A DNA stretch of 64,000 nt from Tipula vernalis. Taxonomy: Eukaryota > Arthropoda > Insecta > Diptera > Tipulidae. Position numbers and translations under genes: made by a program. Below, one piece after another: positions 22,046 through 32,013 of this stretch (positions are counted from its first letter, which is position 1; each line of letters begins with the position of its first letter). The notes under the pieces are model-generated. The model had not been told where the DNA came from. It did not search any database and was given only the letters and a program-made list of their open reading frames with translations. The stretch is from contig OY282558.1 of the NCBI GenBank assembly GCA_958295665.1, forward strand, positions 134,748,326 through 134,812,325, given 5' to 3'.

Positions 22046-22277
22046 TGATTTCTGCTATACGGTTGCCGCATCCGTTACTTTCTCTCCAAAATCATGATGT
22101 TCCGCGTCCAGCCCTTCGTTATGCATGGCCTCACGTAGTCGCACTTGTAAAGCTGCTTTAGCACCATCAGTGGCCAAACTTCGTTTCTCAAGTTCCCTCT
22201 TTAATTCTGGAACTTTTAATTCGTTGAGAATCATTTTCTATATCTTTTTATTCACAATCCCACCGCTGTCACCAATT

Positions 22278-22720
22278 TGTTATGTTTTTGCCTTGTCAAA
22301 TAAGGTTCGTATCACTGGATTGTGAATAATACAAAATCAATTTAATTTATCTCCAACGAATTTATTTATTTCACAAAATTTATTACAACACAGTTTATCA
22401 ATAAAAATTCACAAAATCACTTTATATAAATTATTCTTAAATTTTACTGTTCACTTATAATTTTTATTTCCACAAAAACACTTTTTAGATCACTTTTTAA
22501 TTCCCTTTTAATCTTTACTCTATCGCTTACTAAATATTACTCATCCAATTCGACTTCGTTCGCCTTTTTATATACACAAACCAAACTTCTAGAAAGCTCA
22601 TGATTTTTCTAGTTAGAATAGTGTAGAACAATTTTATCATGGAAAATTCCATTTAGAACAGTTTAACATTGAGCTATTAATTTTAACTTATTCTATTACA
22701 CACTAGGTGTCACCGTCACA
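22278..22720 (-). repeat. 5' LTR of the 16-22 kb element (443 bp)
   Basis: It starts TGTTATGTTTTTGCC and ends CACCGTCACA on the plus strand, with CTAT at 22721-22724 outside and the primer site inside. The promoter and polyadenylation signals of the element would lie here; none is obvious. Confidence 0.88.
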
Positions 22721-22724
22721 CTAT

Positions 22725-23049
22725 ATATTTCATAAAGAGACATCTATTGAGAAGTACAATAACTACGAGTAAATGATGATGTTTCAATTTTAACACAAAC
22801 CACTGATGTTATACAGTTGGTTTGTAGGGACTGCGGTATTATTTTGCGTGCATATCAAAATTGAGTTTAAGATTGTTGAAGAATTAATCACTTTTTTTCG
22901 CTTAATTTTTTCTTACCAGAGGTAGACTCATTAACCATTAACATCGTGCGCAAAAATGTTTTCCGTTGCCCTAAATTATTTTTTTGTTTATAAATTTGAA
23001 GTTTTCTATCGACTGGCAGTTTTATTTTAACATAACTTAAATCTCAGGC
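22725..23049. other. Non-coding DNA
   Basis: AT-rich stretch between the LTR element and a MITE, with nothing recognised. Confidence 0.4.
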
Positions 23050-23396
23050 TTAAGCGCTTTAGCCACTGAAAAACGAAAAGAAAAATCGGATTTAGTTTTT
23101 TCGACATACCATATTTCCAAATTTATTGCTTTGTTTTCGTTAAAATCTTTTGGTTCTTGTTTCTAAAAAATTCAAAAAATTTTTAATTGGCTGAAAAAAT
23201 GAAGATTAAACTTTTTCGGTTCTAAATAATTTTTTTCGGACGAAAAAAATCAAATTTTCATTTGCTCAGCCAATTAAAAGTTTTGGTCAAGAACCAGAAG
23301 ATTTTAACAAAAACAAAGCAATAAATTTGGAAATTTATCGAAAAAACTAAATCCGATTTTCTTTTCGTTTTTCAGTCAGTGGGTAAAGCGCTTTAA
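23050..23396. mobile_element. MITE with about 115-bp inverted repeats
   Basis: The left arm begins TTAAGCGCTTTAGCCACTG and continues with GAAAAACGAAAAG and AAATTTATTGCTTTGTTTTCG. The right arm carries the reverse complement and ends CAGTGGGTAAAGCGCTTTAA. The centre contains AATTGGCTGA facing its complement. There is no coding capacity. The terminal palindrome AAGCGCTT and possible TA/TTAA edge suggest a Tc1/mariner- or piggyBac-related MITE; superfamily not decided. Confidence 0.8.
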
Positions 23397-23399
23397 AAC

Positions 23400-26185
23400 A
23401 TAAATTTTTTTGCGATTTTCATAGTTACCTTTGTTGTAGAAAATATGGTTGGAAATTGGGCCATAAAATGTTTTAAGCACCCAATTTCAAGCTGAAAAAT
23501 ACAATTGTACATGTATAAGGCGATATTATAATTTATGCCTCTCGACATACCGATAAACACGCATTTATCTAACTTTTTAACATTCAATTTATTGTTCGTT
23601 TACACCCAGCACGCTAATAAATTTCGCTGCACGTTCATTACTACGCACCACCTCAAGTCTAAGTCAATTTAAAATACAATAAAAACGGAAATCTTAACTT
23701 TTAATATATATTTCCGTCGTACAAAAAAAAAATGAGGCAATGGGTCCAATATTTCCATCCTAATATTTTTTACACCCTCTCCCACATCCGCTTCACAAAA
23801 CTTTATAAAAAGATTCATATCTAAATTTTGCTTTTTGCTGGCCGTTAATTTGCATGAAACGGACACAATTTTTTTTTTTTATTTAGCTGCGAGAATTTTT
23901 ATTTTTATTTTTATTATTACTGTCGTATAATATGTATGTGGTGTGGTTTGTGGTAATGTACACATTTTCCGGGCATCGGAATTAAAAAGTTTTTCGCGTT
24001 TTTCTTTCGTTTCACCATTTTTTTTTGTTTCATTGTCTAAACGCCTCCAAGAATGGAACTTTATTTTCACCAGCTAATTTCATTGTTATATCATGTATAA
24101 TATGATATTGTGGTAGCAGAGCACAGAAATTTCCATTCCATAAAAAATTGTTACTGGGAAATAACATGAATAATGAAAAACGAAGCAAACAAATTCTCGA
24201 GAAAAAACAAATGTGTGTGGGGAGGGATATGAAAAGACAGGATGTCAGATACTTCATATTTTTTTAATATTGGGTAAAGCGTGCAAAGACTGGACTGCTG
24301 TATGATACAAGCCGCTAGTCGGTAAAATGACATCGCAGTATTCTAAAACAAGATAAAGTTAAAAATAAAAAATAAAATGCGAACATTGTAAGGGATGATG
24401 GTGGCTTTGGATTAATGTAGACAACACTTCTGATAATTTATTACGTGTCTCTAACATTTTTTTTTTGTTTATAACATGCATTGAAATGGGTCTTGGGCCT
24501 AGATTTAATTGAATACTGCTTGCTATAAAATTTGTATTATAACGTATGGAATATGCAGATGATTATAATATTAGAATACCTAGATGCTCTAAGTCAATTT
24601 AAAAGCTTTTTGACAAATCGCAAGGTTGTATAAGCTGATAAAGTGATTACATATAATATGCTTTTTGTCGAAATGAAAAACATACATAAGTCTTCAATAC
24701 AAAAAGGGAATTTAAAAAAAAAAAAAATGTTTTCGATTTTGATACATGCCAGAGGAGGTGAAAATATCTAATCATTTGTCATGTTTTCATTTCACAGAAT
24801 TTCATATCTATATACGCCTATAGACGTTAAGTATGTCGCTATACATTATATGACAAAAACATTTTTTTTAGTACATTTATCATACATATATGCGAAATAT
24901 TAAAATCTGTTATCGATCAAAGAAATCAAACAATGTGCACACACTCACAACTACAAATAAATCGAAATCTAATTTATAACATGACAGGTTACAATAACAA
25001 AACAACAAATCAAACCAATTTTTAAAGAATACTTCGGGTAGTAAACAAAAAAAAAACGAAGAATTTCAAAAAAAAAATCATTAATAACAAAATAAAAATG
25101 TTCCAGCTATAATAAATCTCGCACAAAAACTATATACAAATGATTGATTGGTGAATTTGAGCTGCCGAACGCAACGCAACAAACCAAAACAAAAAAAAAA
25201 ATCGTTGTTATCTTAGCTGTATACAGTTTTGTGTCATTTGGGCGAGTTCAATAAAATTTCCTCTCATTCTTATCGTAAACACAAGCCGTACTACAAAAAA
25301 AGCTTAACATCAATGCGTAGATATTTGCCATATACATACATATAACACCGACGTACATAAATATACGACGAGATATAAGGTCAAGAACGAAAACTTAAAC
25401 AAAAGTTATTGCTTTTTGGATGTATACAATAAGCAGAAAACATAAAAATGTTTTCTAGTATAAAAGCTCTTTTTCCCATTAAATATGTTATTTTTTTGTT
25501 GTGTTTTGATTTTTTTTTGTGGATTGTTGAATGGCATCCATACAATGGCAAATTGATTTGTTTTCCGATTAAAAATCAAAAATAAATCTGAACTTTTATA
25601 TTGTTAGGTGTATTTTTGAAATGTTGTCTGAACATGATGTTAACAAAAGGCACAATATATAACAGAGACCACTCAAAGAGGGAGAAATTTGTCAAAAGTT
25701 GAAATCAATTTGACCATTTAACGTTTGACACAATTCCTAGTAATATTTACCTCCTAAGGAATTTTTCGAGAAACTCAAAAGTAATATGCAAAACCTACAT
25801 AATTTATGGTTATGATGAAGTTAAGCATTTTTATACCAAGTTTTGTATTGTCTGAAAGCTTTCTAAAAATGTAGAGAAACGAAAAGAAATCAATAAAATA
25901 AACGTAGCTTTCACAAATAATTGCAAAAAAGCTTTTTCTTTTTATGTCAGAATTTTGATTGTTGGCTTGTGTCTATAATAAACAAAAAGTTCGAAAAGCT
26001 TTTAAATATGAAAAGCTCAGAAAGACCTATTTACCACACCCGTATGTCTTATATATACCAAAGCTGCATTATATTTTGCTTCATTAAACTTAATGGTTTA
26101 GTTTTTTTCAGGTCTTGTAATTATAAATGTGAACGCTTCATAATTCATAACGAAGCTATAATTTGAAAGATTTATGCTTAGCTAT
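23400..26185. other. AT-rich non-coding DNA; dispersed repeat at about 25640-26180
   Basis: No gene is recognised up to 25.6 kb. From about 25640 the sequence (CTAAAAATGTAG, GTGTCTATAATAAACAAAAAG, AAAAGCTCAGAAAGACCT) is a diverged copy of the non-coding repeat also found at 37.1-37.5 and 45.1-46.5 kb. Confidence 0.5.
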
Positions 26186-26279
26186 TGTATCAGCTCAAGA
26201 AACAAAAAAAAAACGGTTTGTTAACATTTAAAACTACGAACAAATTAGACAAAATTTCAAGATTATTATAAAAATTTAG

Positions 26280-27130
26280 GGACCTTGGCCGTGGTCGTTG
26301 TAGTGGAGTGATGTCTTTGGATGCATGTTGTCGTTTCTTCCTGCGTTGAAAGAGATATACCAGAGTTATGATTATGCCGGCAGCCATTAATGTATATGTT
26401 GTCCGAAGTTTGGTATATCGATGACCTCTGGTAATTTCGCTTCGTTGATTTCTTGTAGAATGATCGATTTTTCTAGTTATGCAATCTCGTTTGCATTGTT
26501 GTCGTCCTTTTCAATTGATAGAGATTTTGCTGGGGTATCCATTGGTTGGGATGTTGTTTTTTCAGTGCCATAGTGAAGTTCGATTGACGCGAGTACCGAA
26601 GAGTTGATCCGATGTGATTTTTCTTCAATGGCTGTTAACTGATACTGGGTTTCCATCGTCATAGTATAATAGCATAATAGTATTACACTATTATACTATG
26701 ACGATGGAAACCCGAAGTTGGTAGAATAATAGTTTATTATAATATTTCATTATACTAGCTATCAAAAATATAATAGGTAGCAAATTGTAATTATAACAGT
26801 GCAAACATGGCAGTATATAGGCTTGTTTGAATTCTTTTTCAAATTAATTTTTTTTAGGCTGCGGTTGTGGTGTCTTTTTTATATTTTTTATATTACTCCA
26901 AGTAATATTTATCAGGTAATTATAAATATGCATAAAATATGGGTTTTAATAATTTTTCGCTATCAAAATAATGAATTGCGTCCAAGTTCCCACACCAAAT
27001 GATGGAAACACGATAGGAAAAAATAGTATAGTAGTATTATACTATTTTGCTATTATACTATTAGCGATGGAAACGTGGTATGAGACTCATCATGTTTTAA
27101 AATACATTTCGGGTCTAATGTGAGAATTCC
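26280..27130 (-). pseudogene. Env-like C-terminus of the BEL/Pao element, split by a MITE
   Basis: The minus strand shows a short extracellular-type stretch (26477-26650), then after a stop and frame change one hydrophobic membrane segment followed by a basic RRKKR cytoplasmic tail (26290-26390). A few more residues of the same protein lie on the far side of the MITE at about 27075-27130. A membrane-anchored glycoprotein tail after integrase is known in roo-like BEL elements. The first part of the protein is deleted. Identification as env rests on position and topology, not on a diagnostic motif. Confidence 0.55.
26649..27074. mobile_element. 426-bp MITE-like insertion with palindromic ends
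   Basis: The outer ends are inverted: GTTTCCATCG...ATAGTATAATAG at 26649 against CTATTATACTA...CGATGGAAAC ending at 27074. Each end also contains its own hairpin. At the left, 26-bp perfect arms (26647-26672 and 26688-26713) surround a 15-base loop; at the right AAAATAGTATA faces TATACTATTTT. The interior is AT-rich and non-coding. Exact edges and target duplication are not resolved; ACC/GGT is possible. Confidence 0.65.
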
Positions 27131-27134
27131 TGAT

Positions 27135-27900
27135 TTATTTAAAATCATCGTGTTTACCTCCCGATTGTATATTAGGTGGACTGTTTGGGTTATGCTCACT
27201 GCGAAAGTTCACTGATTGGTACCTACCTGAGTCCAGTAGGTTTCCCCCCGCTTCCGAAAGTGTTCCAAAATGGGGCGAGGCTAGAGGTATGAAATACCAT
27301 GTAGTTCCATCGTTTGCCAATAGTTGGGAAATTTCTTTAGAGTAGATAGTGCAGCTAATTCTCGATCAAGTTGGATTTTTGCGCCCACAAAATTAGATCC
27401 GTTGTCGCTATACAGATCACTACCCAAGCCTTTACGTACAGTAAATCTTTTATAGGCTGCGATGAATGCTTCGGTGGTTAGATCACTAGCTGGTTCGATG
27501 TGTATGACTTTATAGTTGTCATGCAAACAAAGATTTCTAAAAATCCCTTATGTGCTTTGTGCCCTCTTCCCCTTGTTGTACGAATCAGAAGTGGTCTCGC
27601 ATAATCGACTCCGGTTCTCAAAAATGGTCTTCCGGGCGTGATGCGTACTGCTGGCAAATTTCCCATGAGCTGCGTTCTTGATTTAGAATTGAACCGATGA
27701 CAGCTTATACACTTTGATATAAAATGTCTTGTTAGATTTCGACCATGTATGATCCAGTATCTGGTGCGGAGATGTGCCAAAGTTAATTATGTTCCTCTGT
27801 GCATCGTTTGTTCATGTGCTTCTTGAATCAGCAGCTTGGCGATTAGATGGTCTTTTGGGATAATAACTGGATGTTTCTCACCGTAGATCCATGTTGTTGT
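27135..27900 (-). pseudogene. Integrase of the BEL/Pao element
   Basis: From right to left: an HHCC-type N-terminal domain (EAHEQTMHRGT, then CISCHRFNSKSRTQLMG), the first catalytic Asp in TGVDYARPLLI, the second in LYSDNGSNFVGA and the catalytic Glu in FGTLSEAG. Frame changes occur at about 27780, 27500 and 27310. Soon after the Glu motif the sequence ceases to look like integrase, which marks a deletion reaching into env. Confidence 0.85.
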
Positions 27901-28550
27901 ATTTTGAACTCGACCACCGACTCGTAAAACATCGTCATGTAGGAATGGAGATAAAGATTTAGTCGTACTTGTGTTTGCTATTCCTGAGCCGTTCCACCAT
28001 AAATTGTGATTGATTAATTGATTTGCTGCGATACCCCTGAAGGCACAATCTGCGGGGTTTTCGGATGATTTGACGTAAAACCACTGAGACGGAGTAGTTA
28101 TCTTCTGGATACCCATGATTCGATTTGCTACAAATGTTTTAAATTTATGGGGCTTGTTTTTCACCCATCCTAGCACAATCATTGAATCCGTCCAACAATA
28201 TTTCGGTATTTCATCAAATTTTATATCTTGCTGCACCTTGTTCATTAGGTTCGCAAGTAAACTTGCTCCCCGTAAGCTACTTCGGAAGAATCACAGAATC
28301 CATGTAATTCTCCTGGGAGAGTTGAGTTGAAATGAATCCACCCTAGAATCTTTATCTCCTCTAGTTTTGGAAGGGATATATAATACTGTTGACATTTATT
28401 TTCTATATCTTCTGCCAGGTTTTGATACCAGCTTACACCGGAGATCCAAAGTGCTTGCATTAAGATGTTGGCTTGTATCAGGGTTGGAGATAGCCACCCT
28501 AATGAAACAAATAATTTGGATGACTCAGACAGCATTTTTCGTTTGGTCAT
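27900..28550 (-). pseudogene. RNase H region of the BEL/Pao element
   Basis: 28245-28550 encodes MLSESSKLFVSLGWLSPTLI and HGFCDSSEVAYG; 28000-28245 encodes CWTDSMIVLGWVKNKPH and WFYVKSSENPADCAFRGI. These are typical BEL/Pao RNase H motifs. The usual linker between this domain and the integrase is shortened (WWNGSG passes to SPFLHDDVLRVGG), suggesting a deletion. Confidence 0.85.
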
Positions 28551-29032
28551 TTTCCAATTTTGTTGTTGAGGTTCGCCTTAAACTCAAATGTATCAGTGCC
28601 TGGATTCCAAAACAATCCTAATGTCTTTACTGCTTCATCGTTAAATGTAATGGGTTCGAATGCTCTCGAGTCTGGATCGACACCTTCTATGAGTTGAGGA
28701 TGATTAGTAGTCCATTTTGTCAGACTAAACCCTCCGGTTCGTAGCAAGCTGATCAGTTGGTTTTGTGCCTCCTGAGCATCCTCCAGGTTGTTACTTCCAG
28801 GTAATAAGTCATCTATGTAAAAATCGCTCCTAATTATTTTTGCTGCAATTGGGAAGTTTTTCTACTCATCGACCGCCAGCTGTTGCGGTGTCTTGATGGC
28901 CAGATAAGGGGCATATGCCATCCCAAACGTTACTGTTGTTAGCTGATATGAATTTATCGTTTGGTCGGGGAATGTTCTCCATAATATTTTTTGGTACTGT
29001 TGATCATCGGGGTGTACTTATATTTGTCGGTG
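28550..29032 (-). pseudogene. RT C-terminal part of the BEL/Pao element
   Basis: The minus strand gives HPDDQQYQKILWRTFPDQ, VTFGMAYAPYLAIKTPQQLA and, after a stop at about 28865, SDFYIDDLLPGSNNLEDA with the catalytic IDD box, then LLRTGGFSLTKWTTNHPQLI. It is separated from the RT N-terminal part by the insertion at 29033-29764. Confidence 0.88.
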
Positions 29033-29764
29033 TCGAAGACGAGGGTTGTTCGGGATCATCAGGAGCTGGAGAGAAAATATAAAAATGTAATTTAGATAGA
29101 ACTATGTATTTAATATTGTTTTCACTTATCTTGTTGTAGCTTATTGCATATATTTTGTATCCATTTTATTATTTATTTTTTGAAATATCCATTAATTTCT
29201 GAAATTGAAGTAATTATAAATTAAAATAATGAAAATATTGTAAGATAAATTAAATTGCTGCCAAAACTTACCATCTGTCATTAGCATATTGTTACAGCTG
29301 TTTATTGTTTTTATAAATATGACATTTGGTCGGTAAAAGGTCAATCTATATTATCGACAAGATTATAGAAGTTCTTCGTTCCGATCGCACTACCATCTAT
29401 GATTGAAATTCTATAATCTTTCTGACTAAAAAACTTTGAACTTATTCAGCATTCCTATTTCGGTTCGGTTTCCTAAGTTTTGGCACATTTTAGTTTCAGT
29501 GGAAAAATAATTATGATTAGCTCGTTCACTTTATTTTCGACAAGAGAGCTGTCATCATCAAAAAAGGAAAATTGTCATTGGCGATTAAATTATAAATTAA
29601 TAAATATATTTGTTACGAGTTATAACGTATTATACATAAAGTTTTTATTTATTAAATCTATACAAAAATTTAATTTAAAGTCTACTGTGCTACGTTTGTC
29701 ATATAGAAAACCTTTAGTTACATTTCTATAAGCTACCTCAATCTACTTCAATAAAAACGTATTG
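29033..29764 (-). mobile_element. About 730-bp insertion in BEL RT with start codon and small intron
   Basis: The RT reading is interrupted exactly between two conserved blocks. The inserted minus strand contains ATGACAGATG|GTAAGT (exon end 29272, ATG at 29281-29279) and a pyrimidine-rich acceptor TTTCTCTCCAG at 29066. Splicing would join 10 and 62 coding bases into a frame of 23 codons rich in Pro, Ser and Thr, which stops in BEL sequence at 29004. This looks like the 5' end, with promoter and first intron, of another DNA element or gene. Inverted repeats and a target duplication are not evident. Source unknown. Confidence 0.5.
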
Positions 29765-29930
29765 AACAGTCGGTACATTTGTTCTATGTCCGCTGTATAT
29801 GCTATCTTGTATTTTCTCCATCCTAGTAGAATTGACATCAGATCCTCTTGTAATTTGGGGCTTACGAGTTGTATTTCATTTAAGCTGATATTGTTGCTCG
29901 TTTTTGCCGATGCGTCGAATGCTACTCTAT

Positions 29931-30080
29931 CATTAGAGTTTTTAAGTCTTTTTTAAAATTTTTTTAAAATTTTTTGTGTTGTTTTAAAAAACGATTTCTT
30001 TTTTAGTGATATATTTTATTTTTATTTTAATTACGACTAGTTTCGAGCGACACTCCGCTCATCATCAGGTCTTTTTAAAA
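29931..30080 (-). mobile_element. 150-bp insertion carrying a hammerhead ribozyme (Penelope-like remnant)
   Basis: ACTCTAT is duplicated at 29924-29930 and 30081-30087, a clear 7-bp target site duplication. The insert is AT-rich apart from the ribozyme. Short complementary strings (AGTTTTTAA near the left end, TTTTTAAAAACT at the right) lie at the edges. Hammerhead ribozymes of this kind are known in the terminal regions of Penelope-like elements, and also in retrozymes. There is no coding capacity, so this is a severely shortened copy or a tiny non-autonomous element. Confidence 0.7.
30033..30071 (-). ncRNA. Hammerhead self-cleaving ribozyme
   Basis: On the minus strand the conserved core is complete: CTGATGA (30068-30062), one U, stem II of five base pairs GAGCG/CGCTC (30060-30056 with 30049-30045) around the loop GAGTGT, then GAAAC (30044-30040), followed by TAGTC, where GTC would be the cleavage triplet (30038-30036). 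Stem III would be very short; its ACTAGT is self-complementary, which fits hammerheads that cleave as dimers in Penelope-like elements. RNA activity is inferred, not shown. Confidence 0.72.
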
Positions 30081-30205
30081 ACTCTATGTTTGGTTGTAGT
30101 ACTAGTAGCTTTGATCATTGCATGGTGAAGAATGTAATATTCGTTGGTGTTATGTTCGTTACTCTCAATCAAATGACCCTGATTGTAGTATCCTTGCATG
30201 CAAAT

Positions 30206-30989
30206 TCACTGGCCTAGTTGAATAAATCTAGCCAAGACTCTCTGCTTGGATGAACCGAGCCATGGTATGCTTTGTTGTAAAGTAAGTTGTACTATGTAAC
30301 GACCATCGGTGCCTCGTCGATTATTCTGCTGGTAATATTCTTCACACAGCTTTTCTTCTTCTGTATAAAGTTTCTTGTGTTGTATTTTTTCTATTTCCCA
30401 AAATGTCTTTAATTGGTTGTCGATGTCTGTCAAAGTGATCAATGACTCGGTCTTGCATGGCATTTCCGAAGGAGGTATTTCCGAATATAATCCAACCCAG
30501 CTCTGTCTGTTGTGCGATTGGTTCTCCTTGATTTTTTTTACAACCTGGTCCATCAAAATACTTGGATAGTAATCGGCACCCAATAAGATGTCGATTTTGT
30601 TCGGTTGATTATAATTCGGATCGGCCCATATTGGGTTATTCAAATGATTCCACTTTCTGCTGTCGAAATGTTGTTCAGGCAGGGACCGTGTTATTTTCGG
30701 CAATATCAATGCTTCCATTTTCATGGAGAAACTTGACGAAAATCGGGCTGAAGGTTATAATTTCGCTCTCGTTTAGGCCATCAAACTCCACGTGAGTTTT
30801 CTTGGTTGATTGCTTTATTTGCTTAGATGCCTCATCAGTGATAAATGGAATTTGTGACCCGGGATCTATTAGCCTTCGTAGCAGCTTTGATTGTTGTCTG
30901 CCAGCCTGCACTTGGATCATTGCCGTGGCTAACAATGTGCCAGTTGGTTGCTCATATTGGTTCACTATAGATGATTTGTTTTTGTACAT
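30206..30989 (-). pseudogene. Protease and RT-linker region of the BEL/Pao element
   Basis: 30675-30989 encodes an A17/retropepsin-like protease start (ATAMIQVQAG, then RRLIDPGSQIPFITDEASKQ, where DPGSQ corresponds to the catalytic D-S/T-G-S motif). After a frameshift near 30720, 30206-30724 continues with NKIDILLGADYYPSIL and FWEIEKIQHKKLYTEEEKLC, a block conserved before BEL RT. A stop near 30206 is followed by resumed homology. Confidence 0.85.
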
Positions 30990-31920
30990 TTTTCGTTCCC
31001 CTCATTTTTTGTGGTGAGCATTGCACGTTGATTATTAGTATGTAGTAATGAGTTGTGAGTTCCCTTACATACCAAACATCGGATAGAGTAGGGGCATGGA
31101 TGGTGTTTCGCCTCAAGACACATGTTGCAAAGTTGATGTTGAGCAATGATTTTAGATCGCTCTAAAGTAGACATTCCTTGGAATTTCGTACAGTCCTTCA
31201 AATCATGTCCCTGTTTACACAACGCACACGTCTTTTTTGTTTGTGTGTGACATGTATTGACCCTTGCTTTTTGTGGAGCGAGAGCTCCAGGACTGCAAAT
31301 TATTTGTTTTGGTTTAGTTGCCTCTATTGCTTGGAATCGGCGTTCTAGAAAACTGAGGAAGTCCTCTATTGTTAGCATTTCTTTAGGATCCGCAATAGAT
31401 ATCTCAAATAATCGTGATGCCTCATTGTCAAATTTTTTCATGATTATTGGAATTATGATGTAATTCCAAGATTCTGTGAGGATGCCTAAGTTTTTGATGG
31501 CATACATGTTTTCGGTTATTAAGTCATGTAACGACTTTATAGCTGTTGCTGATTCGGAGTGAATTACTGGAGAGTTCAGCATCGCATTAAAATGATTGGA
31601 AGCCAGCTGCCTTTTGAATTGGTATCGGTTTACCAACAGTCTCCAAGCGTCACAATAATTATCACCCGTTGCCTCAAAGTGGCTTATTATTTTGCCCGCG
31701 CTTCCAAGTACCGTGGTTTTTAATTGGTGCATCTTGACAGTATCACTTATATCGTCGTTTTCGTGAATGATCCTTCTAAATGAATCATGGAAGGATGCCC
31801 ATTGCAGGGGATCACCAAGGAAGTGTGGAATTTCAATATGTCTTAGTTTCATCTCGTTTTTTTCTGGACCCCTTGGTTTTGGTTTATTCAGCACCCCGGT
31901 GATTCTGGACCTCAGCGTCT
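30965..31920 (-). pseudogene. Gag central and nucleocapsid part of the BEL/Pao element
   Basis: 309 residues: capsid-like region with IPHFLGDPLQWASFHDSFRR and LKTTVLGSAGKIISHFEATG, LVNRYQFKRQLASNHFNAML, then two Cys/His clusters (CALCKQGHDLKDC and CNMCLEAKHH..CLVCKGTHNSLLH) for RNA binding. The apparent start is not the true one: the same frame or its neighbour continues to the right up to the mariner insertion at 32012. Confidence 0.87.
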
Positions 31921-32013
31921 CAAAGCTGTTGACTAAAATTGCATAGCAGCCTTCTTTGAACTAGGGCATAGTAGCTTCTTCTTCAGGCGTGGTATCTACT
32001 AATATTGGGTGTA

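Larger units (their letters stand above)
16128..22720 (-). mobile_element. Ty3/Gypsy retrotransposon with two LTRs and CTAT duplication
   Basis: Both ends are seen: LTRs at 16128-16545 and 22278-22720, flanked by identical CTAT at 16124-16127 and 22721-22724. The minus strand carries, in order, a primer site (TGGTGACAGCGGTGGG, about 22259-22274), Gag pieces, protease, RT, RNase H, an unrelated inserted segment, the end of integrase, and a purine tract (GGTGGCGGGTAG) before the 3' LTR. RT motifs (FGLCNAPATFERLME, CLIYLDDII) are of Ty3 type; clade not decided. Deletions in gag and RT make it non-autonomous. Confidence 0.9.
29765..30200 (-). pseudogene. RT N-terminal part of the BEL/Pao element, split by ribozyme insertion
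   Basis: 29765-29920 encodes AFDASAKTSNNISLNEIQLV and KLQDDLMSILLGWRKYKIAY, then TADIEQMYRLF, the RT fingers and motif A with its Asp. 30088-30190 encodes HHAMIKATSTTTKH, the preceding block. The two are separated by the 150-bp insertion at 29931-30080, and the frame continues across it once one copy of the duplicated ACTCTAT is ignored. Confidence 0.88.
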
